Below, piece after piece: positions 8,614-17,808 of a stretch of DNA of 64,000 nucleotides (its first letter is position 1; every line of letters begins with the position of its first letter). This DNA is from Komagataeibacter sp. FNDCF1 (lineage in GTDB: Bacteria; Pseudomonadota; Alphaproteobacteria; Acetobacterales; Acetobacteraceae). Under the pieces are notes generated by a model. It had not been told where the DNA came from. It made no database searches and saw only the letters and a list, made by a program, of their open reading frames with translations. The stretch covers positions 933,001 to 997,000 of the forward strand of contig NZ_JAIWOT010000001.1 of the NCBI RefSeq assembly GCF_021295335.1, written 5' to 3'. Made by a program: the position numbers and the translations under genes.

Positions 8614-9408
8614 ATGGACGATCTCGACCAACTCGAGGCGCAGAGCATCTTCATCCTGCGTGAAGCCTACCGGAAGCTGAAGCCGCTGGCGATGCTGTGG
8701 TCGCTGGGCAAGGATTCCAATGTCATGGTCTGGCTTGCGCGCAAGGCATTCCTTGGTCGCGTTCCCTTCCCCGTGATGCATGTGGATACGGGCAAGAAAT
8801 TCCCCGAAATGTACAGGTTCCGCGATGAATACACCAAGAAGTGGAACCTGGAGCTGCTGCTGGGCGACTGCCCGCCGGTTGAGGAAATAGACCCCACCCT
8901 GCCGCCTGCCGCACGTTCCGCCGCACGCAAGACCGCGGGCCTTGCCGCCATGATCGACAAATACAAGCTGGCGGGCGTGATCGCGGGAATCCGCCGTGAC
9001 GAGCAGGCCACCCGGGCCAAGGAACGCGTGTTCAGCCCCCGCGGCTCCGGCCATAAATGGGACGTGCGCAACCAGCCCCCCGAATTCTGGGACCAGTATG
9101 CCACCCCGCACGAGCCCGGCATGCACGTGCGCGTCCATCCGCTGCTGTCATGGCGAGAGATCGACATCTGGCGCTATATCGAGCGTGAAGGCATCCCGCT
9201 GGTTGACCTGTATTTTGCCAAGGACGGCAAGCGCTACCGCTCGCTGGGTGACCAGGACATCACCAGCCCGGTAGAGAGCAATGCCTCGACCGTGGCCGAA
9301 GTGATTGCCGAACTGGAGACATCCCGCACCTCCGAACGCTCGGGCCGCGCGATGGACCATGAATCGGAAGATGCGTTCGAGCGCCTGCGCGTTGCCGGCT
9401 ATCTCTGA
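8614..9408 (+). CDS. cysD: Sulfate adenylyltransferase subunit 2
   Basis: 264 residues. This PP-loop ATP pyrophosphatase subunit forms APS from ATP and sulfate with CysN. Motifs: SLGKDSNVM (30-38), [37 protein letters not shown] (about 127-145) and the C-terminal [24 protein letters not shown] signature, which is essentially invariant in CysD/NodP. A strong AAGG-type ribosome binding site precedes the ATG. It sits between cysH (72-base gap) and cysNC (25-base gap) in one operon. Confidence 0.97.
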   Translation: MDDLDQLEAQSIFILREAYRKLKPLAMLWSLGKDSNVMVWLARKAFLGRVPFPVMHVDTGKKFPEMYRFRDEYTKKWNLELLLGDCPPVEEIDPTLPPAARSAARKTAGLAAMIDKYKLAGVIAGIRRDEQATRAKERVFSPRGSGHKWDVRNQPPEFWDQYATPHEPGMHVRVHPLLSWREIDIWRYIEREGIPLVDLYFAKDGKRYRSLGDQDITSPVESNASTVAEVIAELETSRTSERSGRAMDHESEDAFERLRVAGYL

Positions 9409-9433
9409 GCGGACAGGACGGAGTTATATTGCA

Positions 9434-11320
9434 ATGAATACCATCCCGACCCCTGCCCCGCAGGAAGCCGCCACCCCCATCGTGATCGTGGGCCATGTCG
9501 ACCACGGCAAGTCCACCCTGATCGGCCGCCTGCTGTACGATACCGACAGCCTGCCCGACGGGCGCGTGGCGCAGATCATCGAATCCAGCAAGAAGCGCGG
9601 GCTGACGGTTGAATGGAGCTTCCTGCTCGACAGCCTGCAGATCGAGCGCGACCAGGGTGTGACCGTGGATTCCACGCGCATTCCCTTCAGACTGGGCAGG
9701 CGCCAGTTCGTGATCGTGGATGCGCCGGGCCACCGGCAGTTCCTGCGCAACATGATCACGGGTGCGGCCGATGCCGAAGCCGCCGTGCTGGTGGTGGACG
9801 CGAACGAAGGCGCGCAGGAGCAGACCCGCCGCCACGCCATGCTGCTGCGCCTGATCGGTATCCGCCATGTCATCGTGCTGATGAACAAGGTCGATATCCT
9901 TGGTTACGACCAGCAGAAGATTGAAGCCGCCGAGCGCGACATCACCGCCCTGCTGCACCAGCTTGAAATCGAGCCGACCGTGTTCGTGCCTGCTTCCGCG
10001 CGTGAAGGCGACAACATGGCCGCGCGCTCCGACAGGATGCCGTGGTACAAGGGCCCGACCCTGACCGAGGCGCTGGCCGCCGTCCCGGCCCCGTCCTCAC
10101 GCGCCGACCTGCCGCTGCGCCTGCCGGTGCAGGATGTCTACCGCTTCGACACCAAGCGTATTGTCGTGGGCCGTATCGAACGTGGCCGCATCCGCGTCGG
10201 TGATGAAGTCGTCATCGGCACGCACGGTGCGCGCGCCCGCATCGCCACCATCGAAAGCTGGCATACCGCCCCGCAGGTTGCAGCCGTCGCGGGCCAGTCG
10301 GTCGCGGTCACACTGGAGCCGGACGTGATCCCCGACCGGGGTGACTTCCTGTTCCCGGCCGATCATGCGCCGCTCCGGGCCGCACGCATCCAGACCCGCC
10401 TGTTCTGGCTGCGCCAGGAACCGCTGCGCGTGGGTGAAAGCTTCAGGCTGCGCCTTGCCACCGCTGAACATCAGGTAACCGTGGCCGCCATTGATTCCGT
10501 GGTGCGGCTGGAAGACCTGACCGAACACCCCGCCGAGGAAGTACCGCCCGAAGGCTTTGCCGAGATCACACTCGCGGTATCGGAAACCATGCTGTTCGAT
10601 CCCTTCCTGCCCGGCACGGCGGATGGACGTGGCGTACTGGTGGACCGCAACCAGCAGATCGTGGGCGGCGCGCCGCTGATTGGCGTGGCCGAGAGTGTTG
10701 CGGGCCGCAATGCCATTCACCCCACCGGCAGCGCCGTATCACTGTGGGACCGCGCCCGGGCCAAGGGCCATCATGGCGGTGTGTTCTGGATGACCGGCCT
10801 GCCGGGTGCGGGCAAGAGTACGCTGGCACGTGGGGCGGAAAGCCGCCTGTTCGCCCGCGGTATTGATGTATCGGTACTGGATGGGGACACGCTGCGCGCG
10901 GGGCTGTGCGCCGACCTTGGCTTTTCGGAGGCGGACCGCCGCGAGAACGTGCGCCGCGCCGCCGCCGTGGCCAGCATCCTGGCCGAGAGCGGACAGGTGG
11001 TGATCGTGGCGCTGATCTCCCCCACCGTGGCGGACCGTGAACTGGCCCGCCAGATCGTGGGGGACGGCTTCCATGAAATCTTCATCGACACGCCGCAGGC
11101 GACCTGTGAGCAGCGTGATCCCAAGGGGCTTTATGCCGCTGCCCGCGCCGGCAAGATCGCAGGCTTTACCGGAATCGATGCCCCGTACGAAGCACCCGCC
11201 AGCCCGGCGCTGCGGGTGGAGACGGCAGGCGCGTCACGTGATGAGACGGCGGACCGCCTGGCCACCTATATTGGCGATGCGGTGCGGCTTGATGATGCGG
11301 CCCGGCGCCAGCAGCCCTGA
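9434..11320 (+). CDS. cysN: Bifunctional sulfate adenylyltransferase subunit 1 / adenylylsulfate kinase (CysNC)
   Basis: 628 residues, a CysN GTPase fused to a CysC APS kinase, as in NodQ. The GTPase P-loop GHVDHGKST is at 20-28, with DAPGHRQF (G3) and NKVD (G4) following; beta-barrel domains occupy roughly 240-430. The kinase starts near residue 445 with an intact P-loop GLPGAGKST (about 455-463) and ends with the FIDTP...[12 protein letters not shown] lid region. The start is at 9434; a longer frame extends upstream into cysD but has no homology there. It is the last gene before a strong terminator. Confidence 0.95.
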   Translation: MNTIPTPAPQEAATPIVIVGHVDHGKSTLIGRLLYDTDSLPDGRVAQIIESSKKRGLTVEWSFLLDSLQIERDQGVTVDSTRIPFRLGRRQFVIVDAPGHRQFLRNMITGAADAEAAVLVVDANEGAQEQTRRHAMLLRLIGIRHVIVLMNKVDILGYDQQKIEAAERDITALLHQLEIEPTVFVPASAREGDNMAARSDRMPWYKGPTLTEALAAVPAPSSRADLPLRLPVQDVYRFDTKRIVVGRIERGRIRVGDEVVIGTHGARARIATIESWHTAPQVAAVAGQSVAVTLEPDVIPDRGDFLFPADHAPLRAARIQTRLFWLRQEPLRVGESFRLRLATAEHQVTVAAIDSVVRLEDLTEHPAEEVPPEGFAEITLAVSETMLFDPFLPGTADGRGVLVDRNQQIVGGAPLIGVAESVAGRNAIHPTGSAVSLWDRARAKGHHGGVFWMTGLPGAGKSTLARGAESRLFARGIDVSVLDGDTLRAGLCADLGFSEADRRENVRRAAAVASILAESGQVVIVALISPTVADRELARQIVGDGFHEIFIDTPQATCEQRDPKGLYAAARAGKIAGFTGIDAPYEAPASPALRVETAGASRDETADRLATYIGDAVRLDDAARRQQP

Positions 11321-11331
11321 AAGACAGGCCC

Positions 11332-11367
11332 CTGCCCGCAAGGCACGGGTCACAAGTGCCAGGGCAG
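11332..11367 (+). other. Bulged hairpin just after cysNC
   Basis: CTGCCC, a 4-base bulge, GGCAC, a 9-base loop, GTGCC, one bulged A and GGGCAG form an 11-bp stem directly after the cysNC stop and ten bases before the terminator stem. It could protect the mRNA 3' end or be part of a regulatory leader for the next operon. I compared it by eye with SAM-II and SAH riboswitch layouts and did not find a match. Confidence 0.4.
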
Positions 11368-11376
11368 CCTAAATTA

Positions 11377-11415
11377 AGGAAGGGCGCACGCTTGTAAAAG
11401 CGTGCGCCTTTTCCT
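11377..11415 (+). terminator. Rho-independent terminator of cysH-cysD-cysNC
   Basis: A perfect 11-bp stem, GGCGCACGCTT (11383-11393) with loop GTAA and AAGCGTGCGCC (11398-11408), is followed by TTTTCC. A-T and G-U pairs extend the stem outward to about 18 bp. It ends the cysHDNC transcript and separates it from the DUF2849-cysI-DUF934 operon. Confidence 0.85.
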
Positions 11416-11465
11416 ACCAGTTACGGATAGATCAGGCCTGTTGCCTGAAAGGGATCGGTTCACAA

Positions 11466-11795
11466 GTGGATGTCAGGAACAATCGCCGGGATGAGACCGG
11501 CGCAAGCGTCATTACCGCCAACCGTCTGCTCGATGGCCGGATTGTCTGGCTTTCGGCACAGGGATGGTCGGAACTGATCAGCCATGCGCGCGTGTTCGGC
11601 AACTCGGAAATCGAGAGCGCCATAAAGCAGGCCAGCACCGCGGCGGCGGCGCGTACGGTTGTCGGCATCTATGGCGTGCAGCTTGACCCCGATGCCGCGG
11701 GCATTACGCCCCTTACGGTCCGTGAACGCATCCGGGCGTTCGGGCCGACCGTCCACCCCGATTTCGCCCCCGTGGAGACGCAAGATGTCCACTGA
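11466..11795 (+). CDS. DUF2849 domain protein of the sulfite reductase operon
   Basis: 109 residues, a small protein found in front of nitrite/sulfite reductase genes in many alphaproteobacteria. The conserved part is VITANRLLDGRIVWLSAQGWSE (about residues 15-36). The start is GTG at 11466 with AAAGGGA upstream; no in-frame ATG fits. The end overlaps cysI by 11 bases, implying translational coupling. Function is not established; by context it probably serves sulfite reductase assembly, siroheme supply or electron delivery. That role is inferred only. Confidence 0.82.
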   Translation: MDVRNNRRDETGASVITANRLLDGRIVWLSAQGWSELISHARVFGNSEIESAIKQASTAAAARTVVGIYGVQLDPDAAGITPLTVRERIRAFGPTVHPDFAPVETQDVH

Positions 11796-13473
11796 CACCA
11801 CCACCCTGCCGGTCGGGCGCTATGCCTATGACCAGGTGGACCGCACCTTCCTGTCCCAGCGTGTGGCCCAGTTCCGCGAGCAGGTGGCCCGCCGCGTGGC
11901 AGGTGATCTGAGCGAGGACGAGTTCAAGCCGCTGCGCCTGATGAACGGGCTGTACCTGCAGTTGCATGCCTACATGCTGCGCGTGGCGGTGCCCTATGGC
12001 ATGATGGGTTCGGACCAGATGCGCGCGCTTGCCCATATCGCGCGCACCTATGATCGCGACTACGGGCATTTCACCACGCGCCAGAACATGCAGTTCAACT
12101 GGATCCGGCTGGAAGATACGCCGGATATTCTTGAACTTCTCGCCCGTGTGGACATGCATGCCATCCAGACCAGTGGCAACTGCATCCGCAACGTGACATG
12201 CGACGAGTTTGCCGGTGCCGCCGCCGATGAACTGCTTGACCCACGCATCCATGCCGAGATCCTGCGCCAGTGGTCCACGCTGCACCCTGAATTCTCGTTC
12301 CTGCCGCGGAAGTTCAAGATCGCGATCAGCGGCAGCCCGCACGACCGGGTGGCCGCACGCTTCCACGATATCGGGCTGGTCGCGCGCCCCGGACCGCAGG
12401 GCCGTCCGGTATTTGACGTGTTCGTGGGGGGCGGGCTGGGCCGCACGCCCATCATTGGCGTAAAGCTGCGCGACAACCTGCCCGAGGAAGACCTGGTGGC
12501 CTACCTTGAGGCGATCGTGCGCGTGTACAACGCCTATGGCCGCCGCGACAACATGTACAAGGCGCGTATCAAGATCCTGGTGCAGGCGCTGGGCGTCGAA
12601 GCGTTCCGTGAGAAGGTGGACGCCGAATTCGCGCTGATGAACCGCGCGGATTACCGGCTTGATCCCGCCATTGTGGCAGGCATCCGCGCGCGCTTCGGCA
12701 TCCCCCCGCTCGAAGCCCCGGCAGATGCGGACCGGACGCTGGCGGCAGCCCGCAGGACGGACCCGGCCTTTGACCGCTGGGTGCGTACCAATACCCACCC
12801 CCACCGGCACGAAGGTTTCATCTGCGCGGTGATCTCGGTCAAGCCCGATGGCGGCATTCCCGGTGACATCACGGCCGACCAGATGGATCTGGTGGCAGAC
12901 CTGGCGGACAGCCATTCCTTTGGCGAAATCCGCGTAACCCATATGCAGAACGTGGTACTGGGCCATGTGCGCAAGGACCAGTTGCACGAGCTGTGGCAGA
13001 AGCTGGTGGCCGCCCGTCTTGCTACCCCCAATATCGGGCTGGTGGGCGACATCATCGCCTGCCCGGGGCTGGATTACTGCGCGCTGGCCAATGCGCGCTC
13101 CATCCCCATCGCACAGAAGCTGAGCGCGCGCTTCGCCAATCCCGAACTGCAGGAACGCATCGGGCCGCTCAACATCAACATCTCGGGCTGCATCAACGCA
13201 TGCGGGCACCACCATGCTGGCCATATCGGCATTCTGGGCGTGGACAAGCGTGGGCAGGAATTCTTCCAGCTTACCCTTGGCGGCTCGGCGGGGGGAGATG
13301 TTGCCATTGGCCAGATCCTTGGCCCGGCGCTGCCGGAAGATGAAACGGTGGATGCCATCGCCCGGCTCATCGATACCTATCTTGTGCTGCGCCATGACAA
13401 TGAGCAGTTTCTCGACACCTACCGGCGCCTCGGCGCCGCCAGCTTCAAGGATGCCGTCTATGCCCCTGCTTGA
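11785..13473 (+). CDS. cysI: Sulfite reductase, siroheme/[4Fe-4S] hemoprotein
   Basis: 562 residues. It reduces sulfite to sulfide with six electrons. Two ferredoxin-like half-repeats and the cluster/siroheme ligands are present: C426 and C432 (ACPGLDYC), C469 and C473 (SGCINACGHH). The substrate-binding RQNMQFNW (99-106) and GNCIRNVTCD (131-140) segments are also visible. Sequence alone cannot fully separate sulfite from nitrite reductase; sitting beside cysHDNC and DUF934 favours sulfite. The start at 11785 lies inside the end of the preceding gene. No flavoprotein CysJ is seen nearby, so the electron donor is probably a ferredoxin. Confidence 0.92.
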   Translation: MSTDTTTLPVGRYAYDQVDRTFLSQRVAQFREQVARRVAGDLSEDEFKPLRLMNGLYLQLHAYMLRVAVPYGMMGSDQMRALAHIARTYDRDYGHFTTRQNMQFNWIRLEDTPDILELLARVDMHAIQTSGNCIRNVTCDEFAGAAADELLDPRIHAEILRQWSTLHPEFSFLPRKFKIAISGSPHDRVAARFHDIGLVARPGPQGRPVFDVFVGGGLGRTPIIGVKLRDNLPEEDLVAYLEAIVRVYNAYGRRDNMYKARIKILVQALGVEAFREKVDAEFALMNRADYRLDPAIVAGIRARFGIPPLEAPADADRTLAAARRTDPAFDRWVRTNTHPHRHEGFICAVISVKPDGGIPGDITADQMDLVADLADSHSFGEIRVTHMQNVVLGHVRKDQLHELWQKLVAARLATPNIGLVGDIIACPGLDYCALANARSIPIAQKLSARFANPELQERIGPLNINISGCINACGHHHAGHIGILGVDKRGQEFFQLTLGGSAGGDVAIGQILGPALPEDETVDAIARLIDTYLVLRHDNEQFLDTYRRLGAASFKDAVYAPA

Positions 13474-13948
13474 GAACGGCCAGGTCACGCAGGATCGCTG
13501 GTACATGGCGGCAGAGGGTGAAGCCCTGCCCGATGGTGCCGTGATCGTACCACTTGCACGACTGGAAGAAGGGCTTGCCCGCGCGGGCGATGCCCCGCTG
13601 GGTGTAATCATTGCGCCGGACGTGGATGTAGCGGCGCTACGCGCGGCCCTGCCCCGGCTGGAACTGGTTGCAGTGACCTTCCCCTCCTTCCGTGACGGGC
13701 GGGCCTTCACGCAGGCGCGTGCGCTACGCGAACATCTGGGCTTTACGGGCGAGATCCGCGCCACCGGCACACCGCTGCCAGACCAGTACGAATTCCTGCT
13801 GCGCTGCGGTGTCACGACCGTGCAGACGGAGCGGACGGAAGATGTCAGCGTATGGCAGCAGGCGCACACGATCATTTCCATTGCCTACCAGCCCTCCACC
13901 CTGCATGAACGCCCGCAGGGGCTGGGGCTGCGCCGCTTCCTGTCCTGA
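13460..13948 (+). CDS. DUF934 domain protein of the sulfite reductase operon
   Basis: 162 residues. It belongs to the DUF934 family that follows sulfite reductase genes in alpha- and betaproteobacteria. Recognisable parts are PSFRDGRAFTQARALREHLGF (about 74-94) with ATGTPLPDQYEFLLRCG next, the conserved core. It starts 14 bases inside cysI, so translation is likely coupled. Biochemical function is unknown; the constant linkage suggests a role in sulfite reduction. A hairpin follows its stop codon. Confidence 0.85.
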   Translation: MPLLENGQVTQDRWYMAAEGEALPDGAVIVPLARLEEGLARAGDAPLGVIIAPDVDVAALRAALPRLELVAVTFPSFRDGRAFTQARALREHLGFTGEIRATGTPLPDQYEFLLRCGVTTVQTERTEDVSVWQQAHTIISIAYQPSTLHERPQGLGLRRFLS

Positions 13949-13958
13949 CGTGACGGCA

Positions 13959-13979
13959 GGGAAAGCCCCGTGCTTTCCC
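13959..13979 (+). terminator. Hairpin after the DUF2849-cysI-DUF934 operon
   Basis: A perfect 8-bp stem, GGGAAAGC / GCTTTCCC with a 5-base loop, begins ten bases after the DUF934 stop. It lacks a downstream T run, so it is a weak or U-less terminator. Confidence 0.45.
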
Positions 13980-14040
13980 CGCAGCGCGTGACATGTTACC
14001 GCAACACCATGCGTAACCGTGTTTTCCCGCCAGTACAGCC

Positions 14041-15351
14041 ATGACCCGCATCCGGGGAACAGGACAGGAGCCGTGCGGCGCGCTTCTGGGCGCGGGGTGG
14101 TGGGGCGTGGCAGCCCTGGTCAGCCCCCTGCTGCGCATGAACCTGCGCCGCAGGGCACGCCACGGAAAGGAAATCGTGGCCTGCCTGCCACAACGGCGGG
14201 GAATGCCCGGCCAGCCACGGCCCCCGGGGCCCCTCATATGGCTGCATGCCTCCAGCGTGGGGGAAAACGTGGCGATCGTGCCCGTGATCGGGCAGCTTCT
14301 TGCCACCGACCCGTCGCTGCATGTCCTTGTCACCACCGGCACCGTGACGGGGGCGGAAGTCCTGTTGACGCGCGTGGCGGCCCTGCCGGGGCATGCGCGC
14401 GTGATCCAGCAGTTCGCACCCCTTGATGTGCCACGCTGGGTCCGACGCTTCGTGCGGTTCTGGCATCCCGATGCCGCCGCACTGGTCGAAAGCGAATTGT
14501 GGCCCAACCTTATTGCCGCCTGCCGACAGCAGCGCATTCCCCTTGCGCTGGTCAACGGACGCATGTCCGACCGTTCGCTTGCCGGATGGCGCAGGGCGCG
14601 ATGCCTGCTGCGCCGCATGCTGTCGGCTTTTGGCTGGGTCATGGCCCGCAGCATGGAAGATGCGGAGCGCCTGCGCCGGGGCGGTGCATCCCATATCGAC
14701 CTGGTGGCCGACCTGAAGGACGCCGCGCTTCCCCTGCCCTGTGATCCCGCAATGCTGGCGACACTGCGCCACAGGCTTGCGGGCCGCCCGGTATGGATCG
14801 CGGCCTCGACCCACCCGGGGGAGGATGCGACCATCATGGCGGCGGCTGGCCTGATCCGGCAGGCCGTGCCGGATGCGCTGGCCCTCATCATACCCCGCCA
14901 CCCTGCACGGGGGGTGGAGATCGCATCCATGGCGGGCGCTGCCATACCCCGTCGTGCACTGGATCAGTGGCCTGACATGGATGATGGTGTGTGGATATGC
15001 GACACATTGGGTGAAACCGGCCTGTTCTACAGCCTGGGCGCACCCGTCGTTCTGGGTAACAGCCTGCCCGGCTGCGCGGGGGGTGGACATAACCCGACCG
15101 AGCCCGCCCGCATGGGCTGCCCCATCGCAAGCGGGCCACAGACCGCCAATTTCCGTCAGGCCTACACGCGGCTAGGCCACGGTGCACGCTGCGTCAGCAC
15201 GGCCCATGACATTGCAGCCTGGATCATACCGCTGCTGCAACAGCCCGACACCGCCCGGGCACTGGGGGACCAGGCCCGTCGCCTTGCCGCGCCCGATCCG
15301 GAAGTTGCCTGTCAGGTTGCCCGCGCCCTGCGGGCGCTGGGTGGCATGTGA
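14041..15351 (+). CDS. waaA: 3-deoxy-D-manno-octulosonic acid (Kdo) transferase
   Basis: 436 residues, GT30 family. It adds Kdo to the lipid A precursor at the inner membrane. An N-terminal hydrophobic segment (about 14-33, GALLGAGWWGVAALVSPLL) anchors it. Motifs include IWLHASSVGENVA (65-77), ESELWPNLI, and in the C-terminal half ASTHPGEDATI and NSLPGCAGGGHNPTEPA, the sugar-nucleotide-binding region. It is the first gene of waaA-lpxK-lpxL, and its TGA shares a base with the lpxK start codon. Confidence 0.94.
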   Translation: MTRIRGTGQEPCGALLGAGWWGVAALVSPLLRMNLRRRARHGKEIVACLPQRRGMPGQPRPPGPLIWLHASSVGENVAIVPVIGQLLATDPSLHVLVTTGTVTGAEVLLTRVAALPGHARVIQQFAPLDVPRWVRRFVRFWHPDAAALVESELWPNLIAACRQQRIPLALVNGRMSDRSLAGWRRARCLLRRMLSAFGWVMARSMEDAERLRRGGASHIDLVADLKDAALPLPCDPAMLATLRHRLAGRPVWIAASTHPGEDATIMAAAGLIRQAVPDALALIIPRHPARGVEIASMAGAAIPRRALDQWPDMDDGVWICDTLGETGLFYSLGAPVVLGNSLPGCAGGGHNPTEPARMGCPIASGPQTANFRQAYTRLGHGARCVSTAHDIAAWIIPLLQQPDTARALGDQARRLAAPDPEVACQVARALRALGGM

Positions 15352-16337
15352 TGCGTGCCCCTGCCTTCTGGTGGCGCGCACCGGCACGGCCCGGGTGGGC
15401 GGCCACCCTTCTGACCCCGCCGGGATGGCTCTATGCCGCGGCCACGGCACGCAGGGTGCGCAAAACAGGCTGGCGTGCGCCCGTACCGGTGCTTTGCTGC
15501 GGCAATATCAGTGTGGGGGGCACGGGCAAGACGCCGTTGGGACTTGATCTGGCACAGCGCGCGATGGCACGCGGGCGCAGGCCAGCCTTCCTTTCACGTG
15601 GTTACGGGGGGCGCGTAGCTGACGGGACGCGGGTGGATGGCACGAACCATACCGCGCGGGACGTGGGCGATGAACCGCTGCTGCTGGCCGCCGTCGCGCC
15701 CTGCTACGTGGGTGCCGACCGTGCGCAGTCCGCCCGGCGGGCCATCGCGGAGGGGGCGGACTGTCTCATCATGGATGATGGATTCCAGAATCCGTCCCTG
15801 CAACAGGACCTGGCACTGGTGGTGGTGGATGGACGGCTGGGCTTTGGTAACGGACGGGTCATTCCGGCCGGGCCGCTGCGCGAACCGGCGCGCACGGGAC
15901 TTGCGCGCGCAGGCGGCATGGTCGTGATGGGACCGGACAAACACGACGTGGCCCGTGAACTCACGCCTGGCCTGCCATGCTTTACGGCACGGCTGCATCA
16001 GGACGTGCGCGACGTGCCACGCGACAGGCCGATCGTTGCCTTTGCCGGAATCGGACAGCCCGGAAAGTTTTTTGACGGACTGGCTGGCGCGGGCCTGCCG
16101 CCCCTGCTGCGCCTGGGTTTTGCCGACCACCATGCCTATACCCCGGCGGACTGGGGGCGCCTGCAGGCACTGGCAGCGCGGCATGATGCCTGCCTTGTCA
16201 CAACACACAAGGACGCCGTACGCCTGCCCCCCGCCTGGCAGCAGCAGGTTCACACGGTCGGGCTGGAACTGATATGGGGCACGCCCGCAATGCCCGAACG
16301 CATACTTGACCTATGGCTGGGCAGGAAAGACGGATGA
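15351..16337 (+). CDS. lpxK: Tetraacyldisaccharide 4'-kinase
   Basis: 328 residues. It phosphorylates the 4' position of the lipid A disaccharide to make lipid IVA. The unusual P-loop VGGTGKTP is at 55-62 in GNISVGGTGKTPLGLDL, followed by SRGYGGRV and the DDGFQNPSLQQDL block (about 140-152) typical of LpxK. ATG 15351 overlaps the waaA stop (TGATG); a GTG three bases earlier is also possible. Its end overlaps lpxL by ATGA. Confidence 0.94.
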   Translation: MRAPAFWWRAPARPGWAATLLTPPGWLYAAATARRVRKTGWRAPVPVLCCGNISVGGTGKTPLGLDLAQRAMARGRRPAFLSRGYGGRVADGTRVDGTNHTARDVGDEPLLLAAVAPCYVGADRAQSARRAIAEGADCLIMDDGFQNPSLQQDLALVVVDGRLGFGNGRVIPAGPLREPARTGLARAGGMVVMGPDKHDVARELTPGLPCFTARLHQDVRDVPRDRPIVAFAGIGQPGKFFDGLAGAGLPPLLRLGFADHHAYTPADWGRLQALAARHDACLVTTHKDAVRLPPAWQQQVHTVGLELIWGTPAMPERILDLWLGRKDG

Positions 16338-17266
16338 CACAACCACCCCCGCGCCCGATTACCCCGCAGATGCGCCTTGAGGCGGCAATCCTGCGCGGAC
16401 TGCTGTCCATATTCCACCGGATCGGGCCGGTACGCGCCTCCAACCTGGGTGGGTGGTTATGTCGCGTGGTGGGGCCACGGCTTCCGGTCTCCCGCGTGGC
16501 GGACGCCAACCTGCGCATGGCCATGCCGGAACTGGACCGTGGCATGCGCCGTGCCGTGATACGGGACATGTGGGACAACATCGGCCGCAACGCCGGCGAA
16601 TTCCCGCATCTGGCCACCCTGCCCCGCAACAGTGGCCCCGGCCCCGGCTGGGACGTGGTGGGGGAAGAACATCTCGTGGCGCAGGCGGCGCGTGGGGGCC
16701 CGACCATTTTCGTATCCGGTCATATCGGCAACTGGGAAATGCTGCCCCCCGCCGTGGCCCGGTACGGACTGCCGTTCTCGTCCTTCTACCGCGCGCCCAA
16801 CAACCCGCTGGTCGACCGGATCCTGTGCGATCTGCGTGATGCGGCCATGGGCCAGCCGGTTCCCCTGTTTGCCAAGGGCGCGCGTGGCGCGCGCGGCGCA
16901 CTGGCGCACATACTGAAAGGTGGCCATCTGGGCATGCTGGTGGACCAGAAGATGAATGATGGCGTGGAAGCCCGTTTTTTTGGCCAGCCCGCCATGACGG
17001 CGGGCGCCATGGCCGCCATGGCGCTCCGGCTGCGCTGTCCGGTCATTCCCGGTTATGTCGAACGCCTTGGCCCCGCGCGGCTGCGCATCCATGTCCATGC
17101 CCCGCTTGACCTGCCTGATGGTGGCAACCGGATTCACGACCAGATGACCCTGACCCAGCGCGTAAATGACTGGATAGAAGGCACAATTCGGCAGCGTCCG
17201 GGCAGTTGGCTCTGGCTTCACAGGCGATGGAACAGGCAGTTGCCCAGAAAGAAGCCTAAAAATTAG
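16334..17266 (+). CDS. lpxL: Lipid A biosynthesis late acyltransferase (LpxL/HtrB family)
   Basis: 310 residues. It transfers a secondary acyl chain onto Kdo-lipid A or a related lipid. The catalytic H-x4-E is H130/E135 in VSGHIGNWEM, followed by FYRAPNNPLVDRIL and the LVDQKMNDGVEARFFGQPA region. The start overlaps the lpxK stop, so all three genes are translationally coupled. A short GCCTAA-AAA-TTAGGC hairpin (17254-17268) straddles the stop codon and leads into an AT-rich stretch with a T6 run. Acyl-chain specificity cannot be told from sequence. Confidence 0.9.
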   Translation: MTQPPPRPITPQMRLEAAILRGLLSIFHRIGPVRASNLGGWLCRVVGPRLPVSRVADANLRMAMPELDRGMRRAVIRDMWDNIGRNAGEFPHLATLPRNSGPGPGWDVVGEEHLVAQAARGGPTIFVSGHIGNWEMLPPAVARYGLPFSSFYRAPNNPLVDRILCDLRDAAMGQPVPLFAKGARGARGALAHILKGGHLGMLVDQKMNDGVEARFFGQPAMTAGAMAAMALRLRCPVIPGYVERLGPARLRIHVHAPLDLPDGGNRIHDQMTLTQRVNDWIEGTIRQRPGSWLWLHRRWNRQLPRKKPKN

Positions 17267-17419
17267 GCATATATATTTATAATTATTGCTTTTTTATCAC
17301 AGGATACATCTTCTGCCTCTTTCTGCGGCTTTTCGGGCCAGATTCAGTTTGGCAAAGCAGCCATGCATGAATAGCGTGTTCATACGTTGTCACGCCAAGA
17401 CAGTCAGAGGGCCACCGAA

Positions 17420-17770
17420 ATGCACATGATGGATCAGCACGTTTCTTCCACCAATGTGGTTTCCCTGCGGCAGGGCTTGCTGCCGCGCCACCGCGAATAC
17501 CTGATGCGCTGGCTCCAGGCCGGCGCCTGCATGGGCCTGTGTGATGCGGAGGTTGCGGACCATGATGAATATGATGAAGCAGATATCGAACATGTTCTGG
17601 TCTGGGTGCGTGAAAACGCCAACCCCGCCTACATGGTCCGCCCCGAAGGCATGGGCTGGGTGCTGATCGACCAGATCCGCGAACGCCCCCTTGCCACCTA
17701 TCGCACGTTCGAGGCAGCGCTGCATGCGATCCGCCCCGTACTTTCAAACGGTGCCACGGTCGCGGCCTGA
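17420..17770 (+). CDS. Small protein of unknown function
   Basis: 116 residues, not recognised. It has no signal peptide or membrane segment. A basic helix (LRQGLLPRHREYLMRWLQAG, about 17-36) is followed by an acidic stretch (DHDEYDEADIEHVLVWV, about 48-64) and a globular-looking tail with RPEGMGWVLIDQIRERPLATYRTFEAALHAIRP. ATG 17420 has AGAGGG eight bases upstream. Codon use and GC match the neighbours, which supports a real gene. It is preceded by an AT-rich 150-base gap and convergent with the lpoA-like gene. Confidence 0.7.
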   Translation: MHMMDQHVSSTNVVSLRQGLLPRHREYLMRWLQAGACMGLCDAEVADHDEYDEADIEHVLVWVRENANPAYMVRPEGMGWVLIDQIRERPLATYRTFEAALHAIRPVLSNGATVAA

Positions 17771-17808
17771 AACGCCACGACCGTTATGACAGACTGACCG
17801 CCCCGCCT

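Noticed and set aside
11321-11375. SAM-II or SAH riboswitch before the cysI operon
   Set aside because: The hairpin is real, but conserved loop sequences of those riboswitches are not seen by eye; it is annotated only as a hairpin.
11713-13881. Long minus-strand open frame (722 codons) across cysI
   Set aside because: It mirrors the high-GC codon pattern of cysI and DUF934, whose protein motifs are unmistakable on the plus strand; the antisense translation is His/Gln/Arg-rich with no family.
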